A stretch of DNA of 57,105 bases from Dehalococcoidia bacterium (lineage in GTDB: Bacteria > Chloroflexota > Dehalococcoidia > Lucifugimonadales > UBA3495): positions 1-57,105 of the forward strand of contig JAJDWF010000050.1 of NCBI GenBank assembly GCA_022825745.1, read 5' to 3'. The position numbers were made by a program, and so were the translations under genes. The notes under the pieces were generated by a model. It did no database searches. It worked only from the letters and a program-made list of their open reading frames with translations, and had not been told where the DNA came from. This document shows positions 9,650-18,990 of the stretch, one piece after another (position 1 is the stretch's first letter; each line of letters begins with the position of its first letter).

Positions 9650-10252
9650 CTAAACCCCTTCGTAGTGTCCGGGCACGGACCCGGCCAGTTGCGCCGCCAT
9701 GCCGTTCCGTCCCATGATTATCGCGTCCGCGCCCACGTCGTCGCTGACCCGGCCGCCCGATTTGCCGCGAACCATGGCGACCCGCCCGGTGCGCATCAAT
9801 TCCAAAATCCCGAAGGGCCGGAGCAGGTCGTACAGCGCATCGATCTTGTCCTCCTCGCCGGTGATCTCCACCACCAGAGAACGCGCGCCCACGTCAACGA
9901 TCTTGGCGCGGAACAGGTTGGCCATCTCCAGGATTTCGCTGCGGTTCGACGGCGTCGCGCGCACCTTGATCAGCGCCAGCTCCCGCGCCACCGCGTCCTC
10001 GTTGGATATGTTCGACACCTTCACCACGTCGATCAGCTTGTCCAGGTGCGCCGTCGCCTGCTCTACCGTGTACTGGTCGCCCGTGACCACGAACGTGAGC
10101 CGGGACAACCCGGCCTGTTCGCTGGCCCCCACCGCCAGGCTGGCGATGTTGAACCCCCGCCGGCGGAACAGGCTCGCAATCCGCGCCAGGACGCCGGGAC
10201 GGTCGTGCACCAGCGCCACGATGGTGTGCTGCTGCGAGTTATGCGGTTTCAA
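9650..10252 (-). CDS. ilvN: Acetolactate synthase small (regulatory) subunit
   Basis: 200 residues. The N-terminal ACT domain begins with TIVALVHDRPGVLARIASLF and is followed by RRRGFNIASLAVG. The C-terminal half carries the IlvN-specific region (LVVEITGEEDKIDALYDLL). It activates the large subunit and gives feedback inhibition by valine. The start appears to be TTG at 10252, overlapping the end of ilvB by 14 nt, which suggests translational coupling. A run of about 25 residues beyond the usual C-terminus (SDDVGADAIIMGRNG and after) is longer than the typical 160-175-residue subunit. Confidence 0.95.
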   Translation of the reverse strand: MKPHNSQQHTIVALVHDRPGVLARIASLFRRRGFNIASLAVGASEQAGLSRLTFVVTGDQYTVEQATAHLDKLIDVVKVSNISNEDAVARELALIKVRATPSNRSEILEMANLFRAKIVDVGARSLVVEITGEEDKIDALYDLLRPFGILELMRTGRVAMVRGKSGGRVSDDVGADAIIMGRNGMAAQLAGSVPGHYEGV

Positions 10253-11945
10253 TGGCGACCCCCTCGGCTTCCGGCTCTTCCAGCATCTCGTGGACCGACT
10301 CGCCGGCCGGTATCATCGGGAACACGAACTCGTCCTCTTTCACCACGAAGTCCACCACCACCGGCCCCGGCGTCTCCATGGCTTCCTGTATCGCCCCCGA
10401 CACCTCTTCCTGCTTGGTGACCCGGATGCCCCGAATGCCGTATGCCTCGGCCAGTTTCACGAAGTCGGGGTTCTTGCTGTAGATGGTGGAGAAGAAATCC
10501 TTGTCGTAGAAGAAGTCCTGCCACTGCCGCACCATCCCCAGCGAGCCGTTGTTCAGGATGGCGTACTTCACGTCGATGTTGTTTTCCACGGCGGTGGCCA
10601 GATCGCACAGCGTCATCTGGAACCCGCCGTCCCCGGCGATTGACCATACGGTCTTGTCGGGCCGGCCTACCTTCGCTCCCAACGCCGCCGGCACTTCAAA
10701 CCCCATGGCTCCGCTGCCGCCCGACGTGATCAGCGAGTTCGGCTCCTTGTATCCGTAATGCTGCGCCGCCCACATCTGGTGCTGCCCCACGCCGGTAACG
10801 ATGATGCTTTCGCCGTTGGTCTCGTCGGAAAGCTCCTTCAACACCTGCTGGGGCAGCAGCACGTCGGACTTGCGGATGAACAGCGAGGGATGCTCGGCGC
10901 GCAGCCGGTCGCACTCCCGGATCCAGTCCATGTGGACGTTGGAGTTGACCCGCTGGATGAGGGCGCGCAACCCGGCCTTGAGGTCCCCCAGAACCGGAAC
11001 GTCGGCGACCACGTTCTTGTTGAACTCGCTGGGGTCAACGTCGAAGTGGATGATCTTGGCGCCGGGCGCGAAGTCGGACAGCCGCCCGGTAACCCGGTCG
11101 TCGAACCGCGCCCCCAGCGCAATCACCAGGTCGGACCGGTCGATGGCCAGGCTGGCGTACGCCATGCCGTGCATCCCCGGCATCCCCATGTGCAGCACGT
11201 GGTCGGTGGGCAGCGAGCCGATGCCCAGCAGCGTCGTGATGACGGGAATCTGGGCCTTCTCGGCCAGCGCGCGCAGTTCCTCCCAGGCCCGCGAAATCAA
11301 CACCCCGTGCCCGGCCAGGATCACCGGACGCTCGGCCTCATTGATCAGGTTGGCCGCCGCTGCTACCTGCCGGGGATCCGGCTCTCCGGGCGGCTCATAT
11401 CCCGGCAAGTCAATCGATTCCGGCCATTCAAACTCAATCTTGTCGCCGGCCAGCACGTCCTTCGGCACGTCGATCAGTACCGGCCCCGGTCGTCCGGTGC
11501 GGGCGATGTAGAACGCCTCCTTGATTACCGGCGCGATGTCCCGCACGTCCATTACCAGGTAGTTGTGCTTGGTCACCGGCAGCGTAATCCCGGTGATGTC
11601 CGTTTCCTGGAAAGCGTCCCGGCCGATGGCGGGACGGGGCACCTGCCCGGTAATGCAGACGATGGGCACCGAGTCCATCTGCGCCGACGCCAGCCCGGTC
11701 ACCAGGTTCGTCGCCCCCGGCCCTGAGGTGGCCGAGCATACGCCCACCTTGCCGGTAGCCCGGGCATAGCCGTCGGCGGCCATCGCCGCCGCCTGTTCGT
11801 GGCGTACCAGGATGTGGCGCAGTTGCGGGTAGCCGGAAAGCGCGCCGTAGAAGGGCAATACAGCGCCGCCGGGCAGCCCGAATATCGTGTCCACGCCTTC
11901 GCGCAGCAGGCTTTCGCAAATTATTTCGGCGCCGGTCATTTCCAT
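10239..11945 (-). CDS. ilvB: Acetolactate synthase large (catalytic) subunit
   Basis: 568 residues from the ATG at 11945 (AGGAG 8 nt upstream; a frame that stays open to 12098 runs through the T-box and is not used). The thiamine-diphosphate enzyme joins two pyruvates, or pyruvate and 2-oxobutyrate. Visible: ELF-type N-terminal MTGAEIICESLLREGVDTIF, the catalytic glutamate in RHEQAAAMAADGYARATG near residue 48, and the ThDP/Mg motif GDGGFQMTLCDL...ILNN (GDG-x24-NN) near residue 430. It is the first gene of the ilvBNC-leuA operon. Confidence 0.97.
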   Translation of the reverse strand: MEMTGAEIICESLLREGVDTIFGLPGGAVLPFYGALSGYPQLRHILVRHEQAAAMAADGYARATGKVGVCSATSGPGATNLVTGLASAQMDSVPIVCITGQVPRPAIGRDAFQETDITGITLPVTKHNYLVMDVRDIAPVIKEAFYIARTGRPGPVLIDVPKDVLAGDKIEFEWPESIDLPGYEPPGEPDPRQVAAAANLINEAERPVILAGHGVLISRAWEELRALAEKAQIPVITTLLGIGSLPTDHVLHMGMPGMHGMAYASLAIDRSDLVIALGARFDDRVTGRLSDFAPGAKIIHFDVDPSEFNKNVVADVPVLGDLKAGLRALIQRVNSNVHMDWIRECDRLRAEHPSLFIRKSDVLLPQQVLKELSDETNGESIIVTGVGQHQMWAAQHYGYKEPNSLITSGGSGAMGFEVPAALGAKVGRPDKTVWSIAGDGGFQMTLCDLATAVENNIDVKYAILNNGSLGMVRQWQDFFYDKDFFSTIYSKNPDFVKLAEAYGIRGIRVTKQEEVSGAIQEAMETPGPVVVDFVVKEDEFVFPMIPAGESVHEMLEEPEAEGVAIETA

Positions 11946-11990
11946 TGTTGGCCTCTCCTGATTCTTGCCGGGATCCGTTGTCGTCGAGAC

Positions 11991-12268
11991 ATTAAAAAGC
12001 CCCGACCCCGAAGGGACGGGTTTGGTTCCCGCGGTACCACCCTTCTTTTCCGTGCCTGCCCGCACCAGCGGAGCCTCGGCTCGAAACTCTCTGTACACAG
12101 CCTTTATCGGGGCCGACCCGCCTGACCTACGTACCGCTCTCCGTAGAACGAGATCTCAGCCAGGACGCTCCGGGGCGAGTTCGACGGTTCCGTCCGCCGA
12201 CTTTCACCAACCGTCGGCTCTCTACGCGACCATACTCCGCCTACTACTCCCCATCACAGCGAAACACC
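11991..12268 (-). ncRNA. T-box leader upstream of ilvB, Leu (CUC) specifier
   Basis: The minus strand holds the T-box core AAGGGTGGTACCGCG (12044-12030), whose UGGU can pair with the ACCA 3' end of uncharged tRNA. Upstream is a Stem I with AGTA-like and GGTTGGTGAAAGTC distal-loop segments (about 12216-12195). The specifier is read as CUC (12179-12177) in the context GAACUCGCCCC, a Leu codon. The terminator arm is CCCGTCCC-TTCG-GGGTCGGG followed by CTTTTT (12020-11994). When tRNA-Leu is uncharged, the antiterminator should form and transcription of ilvBNC-leuA continue. The specifier assignment is my reading of the fold and is less certain than the T-box itself. Confidence 0.9.
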
Positions 12269-12274
12269 CGGAGA

Positions 12275-12303
12275 ATGCTATCACCCGGTTAACACCATGT
12301 CAA
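12275..12303 (-). promoter_or_regulatory. Sigma70-type promoter of the ilv-leu operon
   Basis: On the minus strand: TTGACA (12303-12298), 17-nt spacer, TAGCAT (12280-12275). It predicts a start near 12268, at the 5' end of the T-box. The -35 is a perfect consensus and the -10 matches four of six. Confidence 0.75.
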
Positions 12304-12350
12304 CACACCCGCCTTCCCGTCATTCCCGCGAAAGCGGGGGCGCGGGTGTT
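12302..12350. repeat. Palindromic intergenic repeat (CATTCCCGCGAAAGCGGG type)
   Basis: The inner hairpin CCCGC-GAAA-GCGGG (12325-12338) sits inside outer arms AACACACCCGC (12302-12312) and GCGGGTGTT (12342-12350). The inner sequence matches a short repeat seen widely between bacterial genes (it translates as VIPAKAG). It lies between the divergent ilv and selW promoters. Confidence 0.65.
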
Positions 12351-12359
12351 GCCATGCGT

Positions 12360-12388
12360 TTGGAAAACGCGCAACTTTGTGATAAAAT
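12360..12388 (+). promoter_or_regulatory. Candidate promoter of the SelW-like gene
   Basis: TTGGAA (12360-12365), 17-nt spacer, TAAAAT (12383-12388). The predicted start is near 12395, 37 nt before the ATG at 12432, whose ribosome site is AAGAGGAG. Confidence 0.5.
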
Positions 12389-12431
12389 GCGCAAAGGCAA
12401 ACGCCAAATTCCCCTTTTAAGAGGAGACATC

Positions 12432-12719
12432 ATGGAAGGAAAGGTCCAACTCGAGATCACTTACTGCGTGCCTTGACAGCACCACGCTACCGCCACGTGG
12501 ATGGCGAACGAATTTTTCCGCGCCTACGGCGCAGACGCTGCCATTACCATCTCTCCCCGCGGCCAGGGCATCATGGAAGTGTTCCTGGACGGCGAGAAGA
12601 TCTTTGACAAGAAGGCCGAAGGCAACATCTACCCGGACCTCTCTCGCGTCCGCAAGATGAAGGAAGTCATCTCCGCCAAGATTGCCAACGCCGACTTGGC
12701 CGTCGCCGCCGACAACTAG
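12432..12719 (+). CDS. SelW-like (Rdx family) selenoprotein with in-frame UGA = Sec
   Basis: Read through the TGA at 12474-12476 as selenocysteine, the gene gives 95 residues beginning MEGKVQLEITYCVPU, i.e. a C-x-x-U redox motif (C12, U15) at the end of the first beta strand, exactly where SelW/SelT/SelH (Rdx) proteins carry CxxU or CxxC. The rest fits the fold: an alpha helix (WMANEFFRAYG), a strand with RGQGIMEVFLDGEKIFDKK and an EGNIYPDLS turn. AGAGGAG lies 5 nt before the ATG at 12432; the in-frame ATG at 12501 has no ribosome site and would lose the first strand and the motif. A candidate bacterial SECIS hairpin follows the TGA. The protein is likely a cytoplasmic thioredoxin-fold redox protein. 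It stands alone, between the ilv promoter and dnaG. Confidence 0.88.
12491..12506 (+). promoter_or_regulatory. Candidate bacterial SECIS hairpin
   Basis: Stem CGCCA/TGGCG (12491-12495 with 12502-12506) closes the 6-nt loop CGTGGA. The loop begins 19 nt after the UGA and carries G in its second position followed by U, as expected for bacterial SECIS elements bound by SelB. The lower part of the stem is weak. Confidence 0.6.
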
Positions 12720-12744
12720 TCCCCGGCAGACTCTCGAAACCCCG

Positions 12745-12777
12745 GGCCGCTGCCTGCTCCACGGGCAGCGGCCTTTT
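12745..12777 (+). terminator. Rho-independent terminator after the selenoprotein gene
   Basis: GGCCGCTGCC (12745-12754) pairs with GGCAGCGGCC (12764-12773) across a 9-nt loop and is followed by TTTT. Confidence 0.8.
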
Positions 12778-12796
12778 CGTCACTATTCCCGTGTGC

Positions 12797-12802
12797 TATA
12801 AT
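12797..12802 (+). promoter_or_regulatory. Extended -10 promoter of dnaG-rpoD
   Basis: TGCTATAAT gives a perfect -10 with the TGn extension. TTTTCG lies 17 nt upstream as a weak -35 and overlaps the preceding terminator T-run. The start would fall near 12809, 33 nt before dnaG. Confidence 0.65.
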
Positions 12803-12841
12803 AAGCATGGATTAACGTGACTGAATTTTTGACTGAACGCT

Positions 12842-14662
12842 ATGACGCAGATTGACGACGTAAAAAGCCGGCTGGACATCGTTGAGCTAATATCCGGGTA
12901 CGTGAATCTGCAACGGTCCGGAAGTTCTCTCAAGGCTAACTGCCCCTTCCACCAGGAGCGCACCCCTTCTTTTTTCGTTTTCCCGGACCGCCAGTCGTGG
13001 CGATGCTTCGGGTCCTGCGCCGAGGGTGGCGACGCTTTCTCCTTCGTAATGAAGGCCGACCGGGTTGAATTCCGGGATGCCCTCCAGACTCTGGCCGCCC
13101 GCGTTGGCGTAACCCTGGTCAACAATCAGGAATCCGGCGGCGTCGCCCGGCAACTTTTCGAGATCAACGACGCGGCCCGCCTCTTCTTCCAGCGGATGCT
13201 GGCCGAACCGGAAGCGGCGTTCGTCCGCGACTACCTGGAGCAGCGGGGTATCAGCGACCGCTCCATACAGACCTTCGAGCTCGGCTACAGTCCGCCACGA
13301 GATAATCGCCTGCTAGCGCATCTCAGGGAGGCCGGCTACGACGATGACTTGATAGTTAGGGCTGCCTTGGCAAGAGAAACCGATGACGGCCGGTGCTATG
13401 ACTTTTTCCGCGGCCGCCTGATGATTCCCATCCGGGACTGGCAAGCCCGCGTCGCCGGATTCGGCAGCCGCGCCCTTGACCCGGAGGCTACGCCTAAGTA
13501 CCTCAACACTCCACGCACTCCGGTGTTCGACAAATCGAGAATCCTCTACGCAATGCACCTCGCCAAGGAACCCGTACGGCAGCATGGCGCCGTCATAGTG
13601 GAAGGCTACATGGACGCCGTGATGGCCCACCAGCACGGTTACGACAACGTCGTCGCGTCCATGGGCACCGCCCTCACCGAGCATCAGGTTGCCTTGGTTC
13701 GACGCCTGACCAGCAACGTCACCATGGCCCTGGACGGCGACCCGGCCGGCCGCAACGCGACGCTCCGCAGCTTGGAATCGTCATGGGGAGTGTTTCAGCG
13801 CCGGAACTCTCAGCAGACCTCCGCGTCCATGCTCCAGAAGCCCGACGCAATGGAACTGCGCGTCGCTGAACTCCCGCCCGGTCAGGACCCCGACGACTTT
13901 ATCCGTCAGGAGCCGGGCGCGTGGCCCGCGTTCGTGGAACAGGCCCAGGAATTGTTTGACTATCTCTTGACATCTCTCTCCGCCCGCGCCGACCTGGAAA
14001 ATCCTGACGGCCGGTCCTGGGTGGCCCACACCATGCTCCGGTTCGTCGCGCAAATTCCGGACCCGGTGCGCAGCGACCTGTACCTGGACCGGTTATCGGC
14101 CCGGCTGGGCTTGAACAACGACACCTTGCGCACGGCGTTGCGCGAAGTCCAGCGCCAGTCCGCCGCCGACCGCCGGGGACGCCCCGTCGCCGACACTGCC
14201 GCCGATGCAACCCCTCCGCCGGCGCGAGACTACGACGCCGTGGAGGAATCGCTGCTTGCCTTTCTCCTGCAACACGGCATGGAAACGCTGGACCACGAGT
14301 ATCAAACCACGCCGTCTGCGGAATGGTTCAGCCGCTCAGAGAACCGGGAAATATACCGCAACGTAATTGCCGGCATGGGTTCCGATGAGATCCAGGTCGG
14401 ACCGGAGCTGGAATCCCATCTGGACGCTCTGCGCTCCCGCGAGTTGAGACTGTCCAGCCAGGTGAAACGTGAAAAGGCCTGGCTGCAAATGAGCCTGGCC
14501 CTGGAAAGGGAATATCTCAACAACGAAACCAAACAGCTGTCCAGCCTTCCGGAGATCATGGACGACATGGAATCTCCTCTGGCGCAACGGCTGCTCGACA
14601 ACAATAGCCGCATCGGCGAAATCGACCGGCTCCTCAAGCCGTCGGCGCCTACCGGCACATAA
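12842..14662 (+). CDS. dnaG: DNA primase
   Basis: 606 residues. It makes RNA primers at the replication fork. Domain order: CHC2 zinc finger (C34-x2-H37...C55-x3-C59), catalytic core with TOPRIM ([21 protein letters not shown] near residue 250 in shorter stretches, and DGDPAG near residue 300), then the DnaB-helicase-binding region to the C-terminus. The last zinc ligand pair is spaced C-x3-C (CFGSC) instead of the common C-x2-C. The ATG at 12842 has no good ribosome site. It is followed 10 nt later by rpoD, as in the macromolecular-synthesis operon of many bacteria. Confidence 0.95.
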   Translation: MTQIDDVKSRLDIVELISGYVNLQRSGSSLKANCPFHQERTPSFFVFPDRQSWRCFGSCAEGGDAFSFVMKADRVEFRDALQTLAARVGVTLVNNQESGGVARQLFEINDAARLFFQRMLAEPEAAFVRDYLEQRGISDRSIQTFELGYSPPRDNRLLAHLREAGYDDDLIVRAALARETDDGRCYDFFRGRLMIPIRDWQARVAGFGSRALDPEATPKYLNTPRTPVFDKSRILYAMHLAKEPVRQHGAVIVEGYMDAVMAHQHGYDNVVASMGTALTEHQVALVRRLTSNVTMALDGDPAGRNATLRSLESSWGVFQRRNSQQTSASMLQKPDAMELRVAELPPGQDPDDFIRQEPGAWPAFVEQAQELFDYLLTSLSARADLENPDGRSWVAHTMLRFVAQIPDPVRSDLYLDRLSARLGLNNDTLRTALREVQRQSAADRRGRPVADTAADATPPPARDYDAVEESLLAFLLQHGMETLDHEYQTTPSAEWFSRSENREIYRNVIAGMGSDEIQVGPELESHLDALRSRELRLSSQVKREKAWLQMSLALEREYLNNETKQLSSLPEIMDDMESPLAQRLLDNNSRIGEIDRLLKPSAPTGT

Positions 14663-14672
14663 CGGAGGCTCT

Positions 14673-16415
<1,743 letters not shown>

Positions 16416-16445
16416 GCATTCAGGTACCACGGCACGGCCATGGTT

Positions 16446-16475
16446 GGGGACGGACTACGGTTCGTCCCCTTTTTT
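16446..16475 (+). terminator. Rho-independent terminator of dnaG-rpoD
   Basis: Arms GGGGACGGAC (16446-16455) and GTTCGTCCCC (16460-16469) close a TACG tetraloop with one G.U pair. They are followed by TTTTTT (16470-16475). Confidence 0.93.
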
Positions 16476-16581
16476 GTAAAACGCTCAAAAACGTCCACCC
16501 GCACGTAGGCAAATTATTGCCGGTAAGCGATAGACTCCGACCTGAAACCCCAGTGAACGCTGGGCCAGGGAGGTTATTTTG

Positions 16582-16776
16582 GTGGAAGCTATGGAGTTGC
16601 CGGTCTGTCAACAATGCAATATCGGAGCTTTGGTCCCGCTGTCCGACTATGGTGCTCAGGGAGCCGCGGTCCACTACAAGGCCTGGACGTGCATTAATCC
16701 CGGCTGCGGTTACAACATCAAAATCCGCAACGGGGACATTTTCGTCAACGAACCCATCCGCTCGGGCCGACACTGA
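16582..16776 (+). CDS. Small zinc-ribbon protein
   Basis: About 64 residues from the GTG at 16582, which has AGGGAGG 8 nt upstream (TTG at 16579 and ATG at 16591 are alternatives). Two cysteine knuckles are visible: CQQC near residue 9 and CINPGC near residue 37, separated by a strand-rich region, which is a zinc-ribbon layout. The end, NEPIRSGRH, is basic. I do not recognise a family. Its position between rpoD and a sortase-like gene gives no clear function; nucleic-acid or protein binding is possible. Confidence 0.7.
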   Translation: MEAMELPVCQQCNIGALVPLSDYGAQGAAVHYKAWTCINPGCGYNIKIRNGDIFVNEPIRSGRH

Positions 16777-16892
16777 ACCTCGATACCTGGCCAGGGACCG
16801 GCGCCGGTTCAGCCGTCGCCGGATACGCCCCGGCGTAAACATTCCGGTCTGGGAGCCTGCGGTCTCGTCCGCTAAACAAGCAGGGTAACAAG

Positions 16893-17657
16893 ATGGAAAT
16901 CGGATTGGACTATATGCAGATGCGCGCCCAGGCGCAGTACCACGGCCTGCGTTGGGCCGGTATTGCGCTGCTGGCCGTCGGCGCGCTGCTGATCGTCGCA
17001 GCGTTGGCCTATTACGGCAACCTGTATTGGCTGCGGTCGAACGTGGACGACTTCGTCGGCCGGCGACAGGACACCACCCAGGTGGCGGCCAGCCAGGCTC
17101 TCCAGGCTCCGCCGGACGGCGAGATTGTATCGCAGTTGGCATTGCGACCCGGCGCCTACGCTGACACTATGGCCGGCTTGGGTTTTACGCCTCTGTCCCA
17201 ATCCGACGCCCAGCCGCTGAGCACGTTGCCGCCCGCTCAACGTGTGATGGTTCCCGAGCTTGGCATCAGCGTCAAAACGAGCCAGACCAGCCTCACTGGA
17301 GGAGCCATAGTAGCGCATTCCAACGCCGCTGATTCTGACGGCTTGGATCTATTGCGGGCTAACCCTGGTGAAATGGGTGCGATGTGGTTCTTCGGCGAAG
17401 CCGGCCAGCGCGCCAACAATTTCCAGGGACTGACGACCGCCGCGGACGTGCTCGCCGGCGGCGAGGATATCCTGATCTACGTCGATAACGGATCCGGCAT
17501 CTACGTCTATGCTGCGACCCATACCGACGTTTTCCGGGCCTCCGACCTGCGGCTCAGCGGCAGCGAGCGCGCCACCATACACCTGGCGGTTCCCGTGCCG
17601 TCCGGCCTGTACGACCACTTCCTGGTGTTGAGTGGCGAACTGGTCGGGATGAAATAG
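16893..17657 (+). CDS. Sortase-fold membrane protein lacking catalytic Cys/His
   Basis: 254 residues: one N-terminal transmembrane helix (about 19-45, GIALLAVGALLIVAALAYYG), then a domain matching class D/E sortases strand by strand: RVMVPELGIS (near 113), NPGEMGAMWFFGEAG (near 152), LAGGEDILIYVDNGSGIYVY (near 190) and ATIHLAVPVPSGLYDHFLV (near 228). In active sortases the second block ends in GH and the last contains TC...R; here they read FGE and HLAV, and the whole protein has no cysteine. It is therefore probably a non-catalytic surface protein. The start has AGGG upstream. It is convergent with the CorC-like gene. Confidence 0.72.
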   Translation: MEIGLDYMQMRAQAQYHGLRWAGIALLAVGALLIVAALAYYGNLYWLRSNVDDFVGRRQDTTQVAASQALQAPPDGEIVSQLALRPGAYADTMAGLGFTPLSQSDAQPLSTLPPAQRVMVPELGISVKTSQTSLTGGAIVAHSNAADSDGLDLLRANPGEMGAMWFFGEAGQRANNFQGLTTAADVLAGGEDILIYVDNGSGIYVYAATHTDVFRASDLRLSGSERATIHLAVPVPSGLYDHFLVLSGELVGMK

Positions 17658-17684
17658 CCAGGTTCGGAAAGTCGTACTTCCGGC

Positions 17685-18920
17685 TTACCGGCCCAACTCT
17701 GCGCGAGTTCCCGTCAGCGACAGGCGCAGTTGCTGGATACGACGTCCCCGTATCTCCACCACTTCTATAAGCAGGTCGTCCTTGGCGATGACGTCGCCGA
17801 TTGCGGGCATCCGTCCCAGCTCCGTATAGACATACCCGCCGATGGTGTTGATGTCGTGCCCGTTGAGTTCCACCCCGGCGATTCGGTTGACCTCTTCCAC
17901 CGGCATCGTGGCGCTCAAAATCCATGAGCCGTCGTCTGCCAATACCGGCGCGTCCGGGTCGCTGGCGGCGAACTCGTCGTCGATCTCGCCAACGATTTCT
18001 TCCAGCACGTCTTCCAGGGTCACCAGGCCTTCCACGCCTCCGTACTCGTCAACCACAATCGCCATTTGCAGCGATTTGGCCCGCATCAGGTGGAGCAGGT
18101 CGTCCACGGCCATGTTCTCGGCCACGAACTCGGCGTCGCGCACCAGGCCCTCCCAGCCGGCCGTGCTTTGGCCGGAAGACAATACCGCCAGCACGTCGCT
18201 GATGTGGACTATGCCAATCATGTTGTCCATGGTGTCGCGGTACATTGGCAGCCTGGCGTGCCTCGTGGCGGTGAACTTCTCCACCACTTCGTCCAGGGAC
18301 GCCGTTGCCGAGATCGCATCCATGTCCAGGCGCGGCACCATGATGTCCTGAACGTCCCGGTCGTCCATCCGGCTGATGGAACGCACCATGTCGATGTCGT
18401 TCCGGTCCAGGTTCAGGATTTCATCCGCGGTCAGCTCATCCAGTTCCATGCGCCCGTCGTTCTCGGTATCGGGAGCGCCGGCCTGACTCTGCGTTGTCGA
18501 GGGGCTGAACTCCCACCCACTGGAAGACGCATTGCCGTTGGTGGTCGGTGTCCGCTGTCCGGAAAACCATCCGCGGGGGTTGGCGACCCTCCGCGCTGCG
18601 TTGGGATAAAGCGCACTGAGGCGCTCCGATAGTACCTGTATCGTGATGAGGGCGGCGGCGGCGCCTGCCGTGGCTATCAGGAGCAGCAGCGCCGGGTGCA
18701 GGGTGGTGTTGGTAACCAATAACACCGTCCCCAGTGAAACGCCGGCCGTTCCGGCGGAGAGCACCCGCAGCGCGCCCAGTCCGGGGGACGGCGCATAACC
18801 GAGCAACGCGATCAGGCCCGGTCTCCGTCTGCGTGTGGCCACCACAACGCTGACCCAACCAAAGGACAGCAATGATGCGGCGAGGAACAATAACGGAGGT
18901 AAGCTACTGTCAGTATCCAA
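17685..18920 (-). CDS. CBS-pair protein of the CorC/HlyC type
   Basis: 411 residues from a TTG start (AAAGGG upstream). N-terminal region to about residue 120 with three or four hydrophobic segments, replacing the usual CNNM (DUF21) domain with a divergent version. Then a tandem CBS pair (VQDIMVPRLDMDAI near 190, EYGGVEGLVTLEDVLEEIVG near 300) and a C-terminal transporter-associated CorC_HlyC domain (DDGSWILSATMPVEEVNRIAG near 338). Family members are involved in Mg2+/Co2+ efflux. It lies 70 nt downstream of glmU on the same strand. Confidence 0.85.
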   Translation of the reverse strand: MDTDSSLPPLLFLAASLLSFGWVSVVVATRRRRPGLIALLGYAPSPGLGALRVLSAGTAGVSLGTVLLVTNTTLHPALLLLIATAGAAAALITIQVLSERLSALYPNAARRVANPRGWFSGQRTPTTNGNASSSGWEFSPSTTQSQAGAPDTENDGRMELDELTADEILNLDRNDIDMVRSISRMDDRDVQDIMVPRLDMDAISATASLDEVVEKFTATRHARLPMYRDTMDNMIGIVHISDVLAVLSSGQSTAGWEGLVRDAEFVAENMAVDDLLHLMRAKSLQMAIVVDEYGGVEGLVTLEDVLEEIVGEIDDEFAASDPDAPVLADDGSWILSATMPVEEVNRIAGVELNGHDINTIGGYVYTELGRMPAIGDVIAKDDLLIEVVEIRGRRIQQLRLSLTGTRAELGR

Positions 18921-18990
18921 GTTCGTGGCCCTTTGCCGGTGCCATCAACGCACTTATAGATAGATGGGACCGGACTGCAATGGGTCAGAT

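Noticed and set aside
10758..11726. 322-codon plus-strand frame opposite ilvB
   Set aside because: Shadow of ilvB; amino-acid composition is skewed as expected for antisense reading.
11946..12098. Extended N-terminus of acetolactate synthase
   Set aside because: The extension runs through the T-box terminator and antiterminator; the ATG at 11945 has a proper ribosome site.
12501..12719. Separate 72-residue gene starting at 12501
   Set aside because: It lacks a ribosome site and cuts off the first beta strand and redox motif; the upstream selenoprotein reading explains it better.
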